Shown piece after piece: positions 1 through 8,147 of a stretch of 64,000 bases of DNA. Each line of letters starts with the position of its first letter. Position 1 is the first letter of the stretch. The translations under genes were made by a program, and so were the position numbers. The notes beneath the pieces are model-generated. The model was not told where the DNA came from, ran no database searches, and was given only the letters and a program-made list of their open reading frames with translations. This stretch comes from Paenibacillus sp. FSL R5-0912. Lineage in GTDB: Bacteria; Bacillota; Bacilli; Paenibacillales; Paenibacillaceae. The stretch spans positions 7,564,001 to 7,628,000 of the forward strand of contig NZ_CP009282.1 in NCBI RefSeq assembly GCF_000758605.1, read 5' to 3'.

Positions 1-836
1 TAAACCCCAAGCAGGAAATCTCCCGCGCCGAAGCAGCTGTAGCGATCAGCAATGCGCTGGCGTATCTGAAGGCACATCCGGCACCGGCTGCGGTGAGTGA
101 GACGCTTACTGCCGAAGAGGCTGTTCAACTGATCAAGGAAGCCGCAGGACCGAAGGCGGACCTGCAGATCAAGATTGATCCGGCAGCCAGCATGTCCCGC
201 GAATCGTTCACCTACCTGCTGGTGCATACCCTCCAGACCAGCGGACAGCTGCCGATGATCAAGCTCATTCCGGTTGAAGTCAAGGATGCGAGTCAGATGG
301 ATATCTCCAATTCGGGCGCTATTCAAACCGCGCTGGCGCTTGGCTTCGTTACACTGGATGAGTCCGGCAATTTCAATCCAAAGGGTGATATTACACGCAC
401 CGCCGGTACGGATATCGTGAATAAAGCGGTGGAATACTTGAAGACTCATCAAGCACCCGCAGCAGAGAGCGAAGTTCTCACGGCTGAGCAAGCTGTTCAA
501 CTGATCAAGGAAGCCGCAGGACCGAAGGCGGACCTGCAGATCAAGATTGATCCGGCAGCCAGCATGTCCCGCGAATCGTTCACTTACCTGCTGGTGCATA
601 CCCTCCAGACCAGCGGCCAGCTGCCGCTGCTGAATCTGATTCCGGTAGAGATCAAGGATAATGACAAGATCAATATCCTGAACTCGGGAGCCATTCAGAC
701 GGCCATTGCCTTGAAGATCGTGAAGCTGGATGCTGACGGCAAGTTCAATCCGCAGGCTGGAATCACCCGTACAGACGCGGCCGCTATGGTTAGCCAGGTT
801 CAGGAGATCCTGAAACGGGCTGCTGCCCATCAATAA
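1..836 (+). CDS. C-terminal part of a repetitive SLH-like protein (5' end outside window)
   Basis: The frame is open from base 3, so the gene begins upstream of the window. The visible part holds the tail of one repeat and two full repeats of about 124 residues. Each repeat runs from LTAE(E/Q)AVQLIKEAAG, through a DPAASMSRESFTYLL block, to FNP(K/Q)xxITRT with a helix after it. The FxPxxxITR(A/T)-helix pattern resembles S-layer homology (SLH) domains, which bind secondary cell-wall polymers in Paenibacillus and Bacillus. The opening residues NPKQEISRAEAA fit the same pattern. No membrane segment is visible in this part. The function is inferred only; it could be an exported cell-wall-associated protein. 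A terminator follows at 878-908. Confidence 0.6.
   Translation, partial: NPKQEISRAEAAVAISNALAYLKAHPAPAAVSETLTAEEAVQLIKEAAGPKADLQIKIDPAASMSRESFTYLLVHTLQTSGQLPMIKLIPVEVKDASQMDISNSGAIQTALALGFVTLDESGNFNPKGDITRTAGTDIVNKAVEYLKTHQAPAAESEVLTAEQAVQLIKEAAGPKADLQIKIDPAASMSRESFTYLLVHTLQTSGQLPLLNLIPVEIKDNDKINILNSGAIQTAIALKIVKLDADGKFNPQAGITRTDAAAMVSQVQEILKRAAAHQ
120..254 (+). repeat. Direct repeat copy 1 of 2 (within SLH-like gene)
   Basis: This 135-bp block recurs at 492-626, exactly 372 bp (124 codons) downstream, with only two differences seen. The rest of the two protein repeats has diverged more, so this block looks recently homogenised. Confidence 0.9.
492..626 (+). repeat. Direct repeat copy 2 of 2 (within SLH-like gene)
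   Basis: Second copy of the block at 120-254. It is in the same frame and encodes the same residues from AVQLIKEAAG to TSGQLP. Confidence 0.9.
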
Positions 837-877
837 TACCCGGAACATTCCAATTTCCCGCCAGCTATAGTCAGCTC

Positions 878-908
878 AAAAAGCACAAGTCAACGGCTTG
901 TGCTTTTT
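878..908. terminator. Bidirectional intrinsic terminator
   Basis: A 12-bp perfect stem (AAAAAGCACAAG with CTTGTGCTTTTT) encloses a 7-nt loop. The T-run on one side and A-run on the other let it serve both the SLH-like gene and the convergent acetyltransferase. Confidence 0.85.
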
Positions 909-955
909 GGCATATTCTATGATCGCCGCCCGGATGCTTGTCAACACGATAGAGG

Positions 956-1459
956 CTACAGCATCAGAATCATCAGGTCTTCATCCAGATATTCATCCCC
1001 AAGCTTCATCGCCTTCGGCTCTGTGCCATAGCAGATGAATCCAAGAGATTCGTATAGTCTTTTGGCAGCTACATTATTCGAGGTTACCGTTAAATTCAGA
1101 ATTTCGAGCCCCGGCAACTGCCTCGCCCGGGCAATCAGCTCCACCATCAAGCGGCGGCCCACTCCTTGTTTACGGACATCCGAATCCACATATACTGAAT
1201 ATATATTAGCTTTATGATCAATTTTGGGCCGGCTCTCCCGGAAGAAAGTGACGATACCCACCAGCTTCTCCTCACCATCAAAAGCTCCCAGTGTGAAATT
1301 ATTCTCCGAGGGCTCCAGCCTGATGCGGGTGGTGACTATAGACAGCTTCTTTTCCGATTCATAGGAGCTGAGATAGGCTTCCGGATGCAGCCGCAGCGAC
1401 TGTAGCCGAAGCTCGCGGTAAACCTCCGCATCCACAGATGTCAGCATTCTTAGGTACAA
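956..1459 (-). CDS. GNAT family N-acetyltransferase
   Basis: This 167-residue protein has the GNAT layout: an N-terminal strand and helices, a central strand (IYSVYVDSDVRKQGVG) leading into the acetyl-CoA pyrophosphate loop RKQGVGRRLM, and the late motif NNVAAKRLYESLGF. It should transfer an acyl group from acetyl-CoA to an amine; the substrate cannot be told from sequence. The start is a TTG at 1459 with GGAGG eight bases upstream. It stands alone, converging on the SLH-like gene. Confidence 0.85.
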   Translation of the reverse strand: MYLRMLTSVDAEVYRELRLQSLRLHPEAYLSSYESEKKLSIVTTRIRLEPSENNFTLGAFDGEEKLVGIVTFFRESRPKIDHKANIYSVYVDSDVRKQGVGRRLMVELIARARQLPGLEILNLTVTSNNVAAKRLYESLGFICYGTEPKAMKLGDEYLDEDLMILML

Positions 1460-1605
1460 CGGTTTTGCCTCCTCAAGGAATTTATGGATTCCAAATTGAC
1501 AAAATTGCAGAATTTGGCTATATTTAGACAGTGTAAAATTATATTTTAAACAATTTAATTTTTCCGTTGATCAATCTTACATAATTATGAAAAGAGGGAT
1601 TTACT

Positions 1606-1974
1606 ATGATGATGGTGAGTGTAATACTCGTGGCCCTAGTTGCACTGGAGCATGTGTATATTCTAGTGCTGGAAATGTTCCTGTGGACTACCCCGCGGGC
1701 GCAAAAATCGTTCGGCACCACCCCGCAGTTCGCCCGGGAAACGAAATCGCTGGCTGCCAACCAGGGATTGTATAACGGCTTTCTGGCGGCCGGTCTAGTC
1801 TGGAGCCTGCTGCATCCGAACGATACCTTCAGTGTTCAGCTTCAATTGTTCTTCCTGATCTGTGTTGCAGTTGCAGCCATCTATGGCGGCATCACGGCCA
1901 AGAAATCCATTCTTTTGGTTCAAGGCCTCCCGGCCTTCATTGCTCTGCTTGCCGTTGTTCTGGCGAATCTGTAA
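1606..1974 (+). CDS. DUF1304 family membrane protein
   Basis: A 122-residue integral membrane protein with about four hydrophobic segments. It begins with the family-typical stretch LVALEHVYILVLEMFLW and ends with LPAFIALLAVVLANL. Members of DUF1304 are short four-helix membrane proteins of unknown function. Three ATG codons occur in a row (1606, 1609, 1612); GAGGG at 1594-1598 suits the first. It is a single-gene unit. Confidence 0.75.
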   Translation: MMMVSVILVALVALEHVYILVLEMFLWTTPRAQKSFGTTPQFARETKSLAANQGLYNGFLAAGLVWSLLHPNDTFSVQLQLFFLICVAVAAIYGGITAKKSILLVQGLPAFIALLAVVLANL

Positions 1975-1997
1975 TTATTAGAATGGCCGCTCTTCCC

Positions 1998-2861
1998 TCA
2001 CAGCTTCTGTGCGAACTGGTTCAGCTGCTCGGACATCGTCCGGATCTCCTCAATGAAGCTGGAGATTTCATTCGTTGAAGCAGCCTGCTCCTGCCCGACT
2101 GACGCAATCTGATGGATGGATTGGCTGATCTGCTTCATCGCGGATTGGATCTCCCCCAGGGTATCCCGGATCCGCTGCGCGGACTGCTCGGTTTCCTTCG
2201 AGAATTTGCGGATTTCTTTCGCTACAACATCGAATCCCCGCCCCTTTTCCCCGGCGTGGGCGGCCTCAATGGCTGCATTAATCCCGAGCAGATTCGTCTG
2301 GTCGGCGACCTTTCTGAGGACAGCCAGCACTTCATCGCTTTTTTTGACACTTTCGGCGGTCGTTTCTGACTGGAGCAGCAGCTTCTGCGAGTAATCGGCA
2401 AGCAGTCCCGAGCCCTCTGCCACATGCCCAATCCGGGCATGTGCCTGATTTAGGGAGACGGAGATCTGATCGGCGATTTCGCGCAGTTCGGTCTGTCTGC
2501 GGACCTGGATACAGACCGCCCCGCAGACGCTTCCATCCTCTCCGTGTACCGGAAGAACCGTCCCGGCGAATTCATACCCGTAGTACTCCTTAGGGACATT
2601 AGCTTTCGAGAATTCATCATTTCTCAGCGCATGGTACAGAGGTTCGTCCGCGAGAATTATCTGCCCTGCCCGAATTCCCAGATCAATGGACGTACCAGGG
2701 AAATACGCGATGAACTTCTCCACATCACAGACAGCAATAGATACGTCGTAGGGAAAGGCAGCTTTCAGGATCGGCGCCAGGTTCACTATATCTTCAAAGG
2801 AGCGGATAATGTTCTTCATGGATGTGGGTTCTCCTTTATTAATCGCTTCGACATTTTCCAA
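1998..2861 (-). CDS. Soluble methyl-accepting chemotaxis-type signalling protein (YfmS-like)
   Basis: A 287-residue protein without transmembrane segments. The first 130 residues form a small sensor-like domain (FPYDVSIAVCDVEKFIAYFPG onward). The rest is a coiled-coil MCP signalling domain with the conserved hairpin tip (ADQTNLLGINAAIEAAHAG, then KGRGFDVVAKEIRKFS). That tip contacts CheW and CheA in chemoreceptor arrays. Size and layout match the soluble B. subtilis receptor YfmS. The chosen TTG start at 2861 has AAGGA six bases upstream; an ATG 14 codons later also has an AAAGGAG site. The ligand is unknown. Confidence 0.85.
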   Translation of the reverse strand: MENVEAINKGEPTSMKNIIRSFEDIVNLAPILKAAFPYDVSIAVCDVEKFIAYFPGTSIDLGIRAGQIILADEPLYHALRNDEFSKANVPKEYYGYEFAGTVLPVHGEDGSVCGAVCIQVRRQTELREIADQISVSLNQAHARIGHVAEGSGLLADYSQKLLLQSETTAESVKKSDEVLAVLRKVADQTNLLGINAAIEAAHAGEKGRGFDVVAKEIRKFSKETEQSAQRIRDTLGEIQSAMKQISQSIHQIASVGQEQAASTNEISSFIEEIRTMSEQLNQFAQKL

Positions 2862-2989
2862 TGACTATCCTTTATTCAAAAACTTAATATTTAAAATTAA
2901 TCATGCCCTCTTAACTTAAGTCAATGAAGCCCTGCAGGCGCCTTAGTACAATATAACCACAATCAATAATCAATCAGGGGGTTATGTTA

Positions 2990-3697
2990 ATGTCTGCTGC
3001 AGTGGCTCGAACCGGGGGAATATCCCTCATTGTAATGGCGGTTGCTGCCGCGCTCTCGTACGGATATGTCCATGGGAGTCTGGTAGTGGATGGAGATGCC
3101 GCTGCAACCTTCGCCAATCTTCAGGCCTCTCCGTCGCTGTTCAGGGCCGGGATTCTGGGCTGGGTACTGATTATGGCCTGTGATGTGGCAGCTGCCTGGG
3201 CCTTATATCTGGTGCTGAAGCCTGTGCATCCGGGCTTGTCCCTGCTGGGAGCATGGCTGCGCCTGGCTTATACGGCAGTGTTGGGGATTGCTGTCTCCAG
3301 TCTGATCATGGTATCACTTCTTACCGGTAACAGGGAGGTTGCGCTTTCCGGTTTCACACGAGGGGAGCTGCAGGCCGAGGTCATGCTTATTCTTCATGCT
3401 TTTGAAGCGGTATGGTCGGCTGGTTTAATTCTGTTCGGGGGGCATCTGCTGATTATCGGTGTGCTGGCGGTATGGTCGGAGAATATTCCGAAGCCCATCA
3501 GTGTGCTGCTGCTGCTGGCAGGCTTCGGCTATATTGTGGTTCATCTGTGCGGCACACTTGTGCCCGGGTATGTAGAATTCCTTCAAATTATCAAATGGGT
3601 GTTCATGCTGCCGATGACCGCAGGGGAGCTGGGGCTTGGCATCTGGCTGCTGTTCAAAGTCCCGGCTGCGCGTGTTCGCGCTCAAGCCGCTTCTTAA
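2990..3697 (+). CDS. DUF4386 family membrane protein
   Basis: A 235-residue hydrophobic protein with about six membrane helices, matching the DUF4386 family by its N-terminal ARTGGISLIVMAVAAAL and its conserved helix pattern. The function is unknown. ATG 2990 is preferred over ATG 2984, because the AGGGGG site at 2975-2981 lies eight bases from the former and only two from the latter. Its last 44 bases overlap the 3' end of the convergent Crp-like gene, so the two messages are antisense to each other at their tails. Confidence 0.75.
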   Translation: MSAAVARTGGISLIVMAVAAALSYGYVHGSLVVDGDAAATFANLQASPSLFRAGILGWVLIMACDVAAAWALYLVLKPVHPGLSLLGAWLRLAYTAVLGIAVSSLIMVSLLTGNREVALSGFTRGELQAEVMLILHAFEAVWSAGLILFGGHLLIIGVLAVWSENIPKPISVLLLLAGFGYIVVHLCGTLVPGYVEFLQIIKWVFMLPMTAGELGLGIWLLFKVPAARVRAQAAS

Positions 3698-4250
3698 TCC
3701 GGCTGAGCGACTCCGGTGTCATCCCGAGATAGCTGGCCAGCTGATGCTGGGGGACGCGGCTGATCAGGCCGGGCCTCCGATGCAGCAGTGCCTTGAGTCG
3801 GTCTTCAGGGGATGCCGCAATGAAGGCGGCGAATTCCGCCTGCACCTGTCCGAAATTCTCCTCGATCATCCGGCGTGTCATCAGCTCCAGCTGTGTGTGT
3901 CTGGCGTACATTTCCGTCTCGGTATTCAGCGCACCGACAACCAGTACGCAGTCCTCCAGACAAGTCAGGCTGTATTCCAACGAGGCCTCCTCTTTATGCG
4001 CATTGAAGATAGCGATCGCCTGTTCCTCTGTGTAGAAGTTCGAGGTGATGTCGCGGCCTGTAACGTCTACACTATGCTGCCGCACACAGCCTTTTAACAC
4101 GAAATAGCAGTTTCCGGGAACCTCACCCTGCCTAAGCAGAATGGTTCCCTTGCTGTATTCCTCGACAAGAATCTCATCCAGAATAGCCTGCTGCTCCTCT
4201 TCGCTGAGGGAGGTCAGCCGGGTCATATATTGGAGCAATCTATGCTTCAT
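3654..4250 (-). CDS. Crp/Fnr family transcriptional regulator
   Basis: A 198-residue protein with an N-terminal cyclic-nucleotide-binding-type beta barrel (LLRQGEVPGNCYFVLKGCVRQ) and a C-terminal winged helix (HQLASYLGMTPESLSRIKKRL). The first barrel glycine motif is present, but the phosphate-binding cassette of true cAMP receptors is not evident, so the effector is unknown. It lies downstream of the permease on the same strand. It overlaps the DUF4386 gene tail to tail, suggesting a functional link. A palindromic hairpin lies 21 bases upstream of its start. Confidence 0.85.
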   Translation of the reverse strand: MKHRLLQYMTRLTSLSEEEQQAILDEILVEEYSKGTILLRQGEVPGNCYFVLKGCVRQHSVDVTGRDITSNFYTEEQAIAIFNAHKEEASLEYSLTCLEDCVLVVGALNTETEMYARHTQLELMTRRMIEENFGQVQAEFAAFIAASPEDRLKALLHRRPGLISRVPQHQLASYLGMTPESLSRIKKRLEREHAQPGL

Positions 4251-4270
4251 GTTTCGGATTCCTCCTTATT

Positions 4271-4299
4271 AACGCTGCTGACAACATGTCAGTAGCGTT
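4271..4299. promoter_or_regulatory. Perfect inverted repeat upstream of Crp-like gene
   Basis: Thirteen-base arms (AACGCTGCTGACA and TGTCAGTAGCGTT, one G-T pair) flank a 3-base loop. It lies between the permease stop and the Crp-like start. There is no good T-run on the minus strand, so it may be an operator (core CTGACAACATGTCAG) or a weak terminator or processing hairpin. Confidence 0.5.
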
Positions 4300-4314
4300 T
4301 GAACATTCTTGCAC

Positions 4315-5691
4315 TCATGTATTGATTATACTAACATCGGCATCACTTTTCTCCTTCTTGCTTCGCATGGAGTACAGGACGAATAACAGAATGAACCATA
4401 GCGGCGTAAACAGCAGCGCCGGACGGGTCTCATCTGCGAACAGCATAATGATCAGAATAGCAACAAACAGCGTTAAGACCGCATAATTGATAACCGGTGT
4501 GAACGGTGCTTTGAATTTGGACGCGGCATGTAAGTCTGGGCGGTTCTTCTTATATTTGATATGACATACGAGCACAACACCCCACACCCAGATGAAGCAA
4601 ATGGCGCTGATCGTGGTGACGATGCCGAAAGCCTGACCCGGAATGAGCTTGCTGAGCAGCGCCCCGGCAGAGATAACAAGTGTAGAGATGAATAACGAAT
4701 TCGCGGGCACATGATTTCGGTTCAGCTTGCCGAGCTGCGGGGATGCCTGATCTCTTCGGCTCAGATTATACAGAATCCGGCTGGTCGAGAACATCCCGCT
4801 GTTGCAGGCGGAAGCCGCTGAGGTTAAGACGACGAAATTGATAATGCCCGCAGCAACTGGAATCCCGACTAGACTGAAGGTTCGCACAAAAGGACTTTCA
4901 GCCGCACTGAGCTGGGTCCACGGGTTAATGCACAGCAGCACGAAGAGCGCGCCCACATAGAAGAAGAGAATCCGCAGAGGAATCTTGTTAATCGCCGAGG
5001 GGATATTTTTCTCCGGATCCGCTGTTTCTGCGGCTGATACACCCACAAGCTCCACACCGACATAAGCGAACACAACCATCTGGAAGGAAAATAAGAAGCC
5101 TTTGACACCGTTAGGGAACACGCCCCCGTGCTCCCAGAGATTGCGGACCGTCACCGATCCTGCATCCGTCTTGAACCCGATGACCAGCAGAATGATTCCC
5201 AGGCCGATTAAGGCAAGAATCGTGACGACTTTGATTAGGGCAAACCAGAATTCGAGTTCGCCGAAGCTTTTGACCGTTAGCAGATTGAGTCCGAGCAGAA
5301 TAATCAGGCAGATGACTGCCGGTACCCACTGCGGGATATCGAACCAGTACTGCACATAGACGCCCACCGCAATCACATCCGCCATCGCCGTCATAATCCA
5401 GCAGAACCAGTAGGTCCAGCCCGTAATGAACGCAGCCCGGGGCCCAAGATAGTCCTCAGCAATGTCTGTAAAAGATTGATAACCCGCTTTGGAGAGCAGC
5501 AGCTCACCCAGCGCCCTCATCACAAAAAACACGGCAATCCCCACGAGTAAATACGTGATCATAATGGACGGGCCGGCCTGCTGAATCGCTCTGCCTGATC
5601 CCAGGAATAACCCTGTACCAATCGTGCCGCCAATAGCGATCAGCTGTACATGCCGGTTCGCCAAATCTCTCTTTAATTCTGTCTGTGCCAT
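4315..5691 (-). CDS. Amino-acid permease (APC superfamily, CycA/AapA type)
   Basis: A 458-residue permease with about 12 membrane helices. It opens with the AAT-family hallmark LKRDLANRHVQLIAIGGTIG and then GTGLFLGSG, which forms the helix-1 substrate site. It should import a neutral amino acid with protons; the glycine riboswitch ahead of it points to glycine, alanine or serine. The open frame extends to 5760, but that ATG lies inside the terminator hairpin. ATG 5691, nine bases after GGGGG, gives the length usual for the family. It is probably transcribed alone. Confidence 0.88.
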   Translation of the reverse strand: MAQTELKRDLANRHVQLIAIGGTIGTGLFLGSGRAIQQAGPSIMITYLLVGIAVFFVMRALGELLLSKAGYQSFTDIAEDYLGPRAAFITGWTYWFCWIMTAMADVIAVGVYVQYWFDIPQWVPAVICLIILLGLNLLTVKSFGELEFWFALIKVVTILALIGLGIILLVIGFKTDAGSVTVRNLWEHGGVFPNGVKGFLFSFQMVVFAYVGVELVGVSAAETADPEKNIPSAINKIPLRILFFYVGALFVLLCINPWTQLSAAESPFVRTFSLVGIPVAAGIINFVVLTSAASACNSGMFSTSRILYNLSRRDQASPQLGKLNRNHVPANSLFISTLVISAGALLSKLIPGQAFGIVTTISAICFIWVWGVVLVCHIKYKKNRPDLHAASKFKAPFTPVINYAVLTLFVAILIIMLFADETRPALLFTPLWFILLFVLYSMRSKKEKSDADVSIINT

Positions 5692-5739
5692 TGCCATTTT
5701 CCCCCTTAATGTGTACAACGCTATGCTGCCAAATAACAT

Positions 5740-5768
5740 AAAAAAGAGATTGGATGTCATCCAATCTC
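5740..5768 (-). terminator. Intrinsic terminator of the glycine riboswitch
   Basis: Ten-base perfect stem (GAGATTGGAT with ATCCAATCTC), 3-nt loop, then six U on the minus strand. It sits between the aptamer and the permease ribosome site, where an expression platform would lie. Confidence 0.88.
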
Positions 5769-5848
5769 CCGGTTCATAAGAATATCAAAATAAGCTATCT
5801 GCGCCGCTGACCGTAATTAATCAGCATAACAAATACAAATTCCGTACT

Positions 5849-5914
5849 CTTCTGTCCTTTTGCCTGAGATTGTGAACCCTTCGGCGCTGCGGTCTCCCGC
5901 AGTCTCTCCAGAAG
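5849..5914 (-). ncRNA. Glycine riboswitch, single aptamer
   Basis: Read on the minus strand, it carries the conserved glycine-aptamer blocks in order: CTGGAGAGACTGCGGG, then CCGCAGCGCCGAAGG, then CTCAGGCAAAAGGACAG. The P1 ends CTTCTG and CAGAAG pair. Only one aptamer is seen before the terminator at 5740-5768. Singlet glycine riboswitches in front of transporters are known to act as OFF switches in some bacteria, so glycine probably favours termination here; that direction is inferred. Confidence 0.9.
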
Positions 5915-6167
5915 CTGCTCCTGCTATAGTGTGATCCATAGCAATCATAGCCCGTGTAGTGTATTAAATTGGTGAAGCGTTAATGCATTCTGATATTCTA
6001 ACATATTACTCGGCATGTGAGAGATATTCTGTGAAAAAAGTCGCAATGTTCAAGAGTTCAACATGAGGTAACTTTTGAATAAACGGGGTCATCTGCAAGA
6101 GAGAATTCGTATCTGCTCCTCTACTATAATAAATTCATCCAGATTATGTAGAGCGAGGTTAGAACCA

Positions 6168-7148
6168 ATGGCAAATCCTTCAACCGTAAAAGCTTTGACC
6201 AAGCAGCCCCTTTCACACCAGCAGGGCAGCTTTGGCCGTTTGCTGCGGAACATTGTGAAATACCGGGTGCTGCTGCTCATGCTGCTGCCAACCGCCATTA
6301 TTTTTTTCATCAACTGTTACATCCCGATGTTCGGATTATTCATTGCTTTCAAGAACATCAACTATGTTGACGGCATTATGGGCAGTCCATGGGCGGGACT
6401 CGACAACTTCCGGTTCCTCTTCGCCACATCCGATGCCCTGCGCGTGACCATTAACACCATCGGCTACAACGTTGTCTTCATTATCTCAGGGCTCATCCTC
6501 TCTGTATCCCTAGCCATTGCGATCAACGAGGTTCGCAGCAAGCTGGCCTCCCGTTTCTTCCAGACTGTTATGATTATGCCGAATTTCTTGTCCATGGTTG
6601 TCGTCAGCTTCATAGTCTACGCCTTCCTGCACCCGGAGTACGGCTTCCTGGTCAAGCATATTCTGCCCTTGTTCGGCCATTCCTCAGTCAATGCTTATAT
6701 GCATCCCAATGCATGGCCCTATATTCTGTGGCTCACCAAGATGTGGCACTCGATCGGCATCGGCAGTGTCATCTATCTGGCCGCGATCACCGGCATCAGC
6801 GAGGAGCTGTATGAAGCTGCGGTGGTGGACGGCGCCAGCAAGTGGCAGCAGATCACCCGAATTACGCTGCCGCTCCTTACGCCTATCATGGTCATTCTCA
6901 CCATTCTCAACATGGGCGGTATTTTCCGCTCCGACTTCGGGCTGTTCTACCACGTTACGCTGGACTCCGGTGCGCTGCGCTCCACTACGGATGTCATCGA
7001 CACCTATGTATACAGGGGGTTAATTCAGCTCAATGATCTGGGTATGTCCTCTGCGGCGAACTTTTATCAATCCGTCATCGGCTTCTTCCTTGTTATCGGG
7101 GCGAACAGTCTGGCCCGCAAGCTGAACCGCGATACGGCACTTTTCTAG
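6168..7148 (+). CDS. Carbohydrate ABC transporter permease, LplB type
   Basis: A 326-residue inner-membrane permease with six helices and the EAA loop EELYEAAVVDGASKWQQITRI that docks the ATPase. It belongs to the CUT1 LplB/YtcP-partner group, which imports oligosaccharides. ATG 6168 is chosen because GAGG lies nine bases upstream; an upstream TTG at 6075 would add 31 residues unlike the family. It heads a run of five same-strand genes (second permease, binding protein, YesM-like kinase, YesN-like regulator). No ATPase gene is present; such systems usually share MsmX. A TATAAT at 6125-6130 could be its -10 element. Confidence 0.88.
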   Translation: MANPSTVKALTKQPLSHQQGSFGRLLRNIVKYRVLLLMLLPTAIIFFINCYIPMFGLFIAFKNINYVDGIMGSPWAGLDNFRFLFATSDALRVTINTIGYNVVFIISGLILSVSLAIAINEVRSKLASRFFQTVMIMPNFLSMVVVSFIVYAFLHPEYGFLVKHILPLFGHSSVNAYMHPNAWPYILWLTKMWHSIGIGSVIYLAAITGISEELYEAAVVDGASKWQQITRITLPLLTPIMVILTILNMGGIFRSDFGLFYHVTLDSGALRSTTDVIDTYVYRGLIQLNDLGMSSAANFYQSVIGFFLVIGANSLARKLNRDTALF

Positions 7149-7162
7149 AACGGAGGATCTTA

Positions 7163-8077
7163 ATGACTACTGCAACCCGAACCCGCGCCTATCCCAAAGG
7201 CTCCAAGAGCGCCCAGATTGTGCTGAACATCTTCTTCACTGCCTTCAGTCTGGCCTGCATCCTGCCTATTCTGCTCATTGTCGCCATTTCCTTAACCAAC
7301 GAGAAAACGTTAACGCTGCAGGGGTATAAATTCTGGCCCGAGAAGATTGACCTGACCGCTTACCAATATCTGTTCAACCATTCGCAGACGCTGGTCAAAG
7401 CTTATGGAATCAGCCTGACCGTTACGCTTACCGGAACCCTTCTGGCAGTACTATTGATTGCTCTGTACGCGTACCCCCTCTACCGGAAGGACTTTCCCTT
7501 TAAAAAGGCTTTTAGTTTCTACCTGCTGATCACTATGCTGTTCTCGGGAGGGCTTGTCCCTTTCTACCTGCTGTACGTTAATTATTTGGATCTGAAGGAC
7601 TCGCTGATTGCACTGATCCTGCCCGGCCTCTCCAACGCATTCTATATTTTCATTGCCCGCACCTTCTTCCAGCAGACGGTTCCCGAAGAGATGATAGAAT
7701 CCGGCAAATTGGACGGGGCTTCGGAATGGCGGATTTTCTTCCAGCTGGTGCTTCCGATCTCGCTGCCTGTTCTTGCCACCGTTGGTCTGTTCACTACACT
7801 GACGTATTGGAATGACTGGTTCAACTCCATGCTCTTCATTAATGACACGGACAAGTACTCCCTGCAATACGTCATGATTCAAATGATTCGTCAGGCCGAG
7901 TTCTTCAAGAACCAATTGGCGGGAAGCGGTGTAGCCCTGCTCGTACAAGAGTCGGTTCCTACCGAAAGCCTGCGGATGGCCATGGTGGTGGTGTCGATTG
8001 GCCCGATCCTGTTCGTCTATCCCTTCTTCCAGAAGTACTTCACCAAAGGCCTTACTATAGGGGCAATCAAAGGCTAA
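7163..8077 (+). CDS. Carbohydrate ABC transporter permease, LplC/YtcP type
   Basis: A 304-residue partner permease with six helices and the EAA loop EEMIESGKLDGASEWRIFFQL. It forms the heterodimeric channel with the preceding permease, 14 bases upstream. GGAGG lies ahead of ATG 7163. The C-terminal end GLTIGAIKG is typical of the family. The substrate is not evident, but the location beside the ara genes makes an arabinose-containing oligosaccharide a reasonable guess. Confidence 0.88.
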   Translation: MTTATRTRAYPKGSKSAQIVLNIFFTAFSLACILPILLIVAISLTNEKTLTLQGYKFWPEKIDLTAYQYLFNHSQTLVKAYGISLTVTLTGTLLAVLLIALYAYPLYRKDFPFKKAFSFYLLITMLFSGGLVPFYLLYVNYLDLKDSLIALILPGLSNAFYIFIARTFFQQTVPEEMIESGKLDGASEWRIFFQLVLPISLPVLATVGLFTTLTYWNDWFNSMLFINDTDKYSLQYVMIQMIRQAEFFKNQLAGSGVALLVQESVPTESLRMAMVVVSIGPILFVYPFFQKYFTKGLTIGAIKG

Positions 8078-8147
8078 CCCGGTCTGACTCTGGCGTAAAT
8101 GCCGGTTAGAATATATGATCTAATTATCATTGAGGAGGTTCATACAA

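Noticed and set aside
5692..5760. Upstream ATG start for the riboswitch-controlled permease
   Set aside because: The codons overlap the terminator hairpin; ATG 5691 has the ribosome site and the expected family length.
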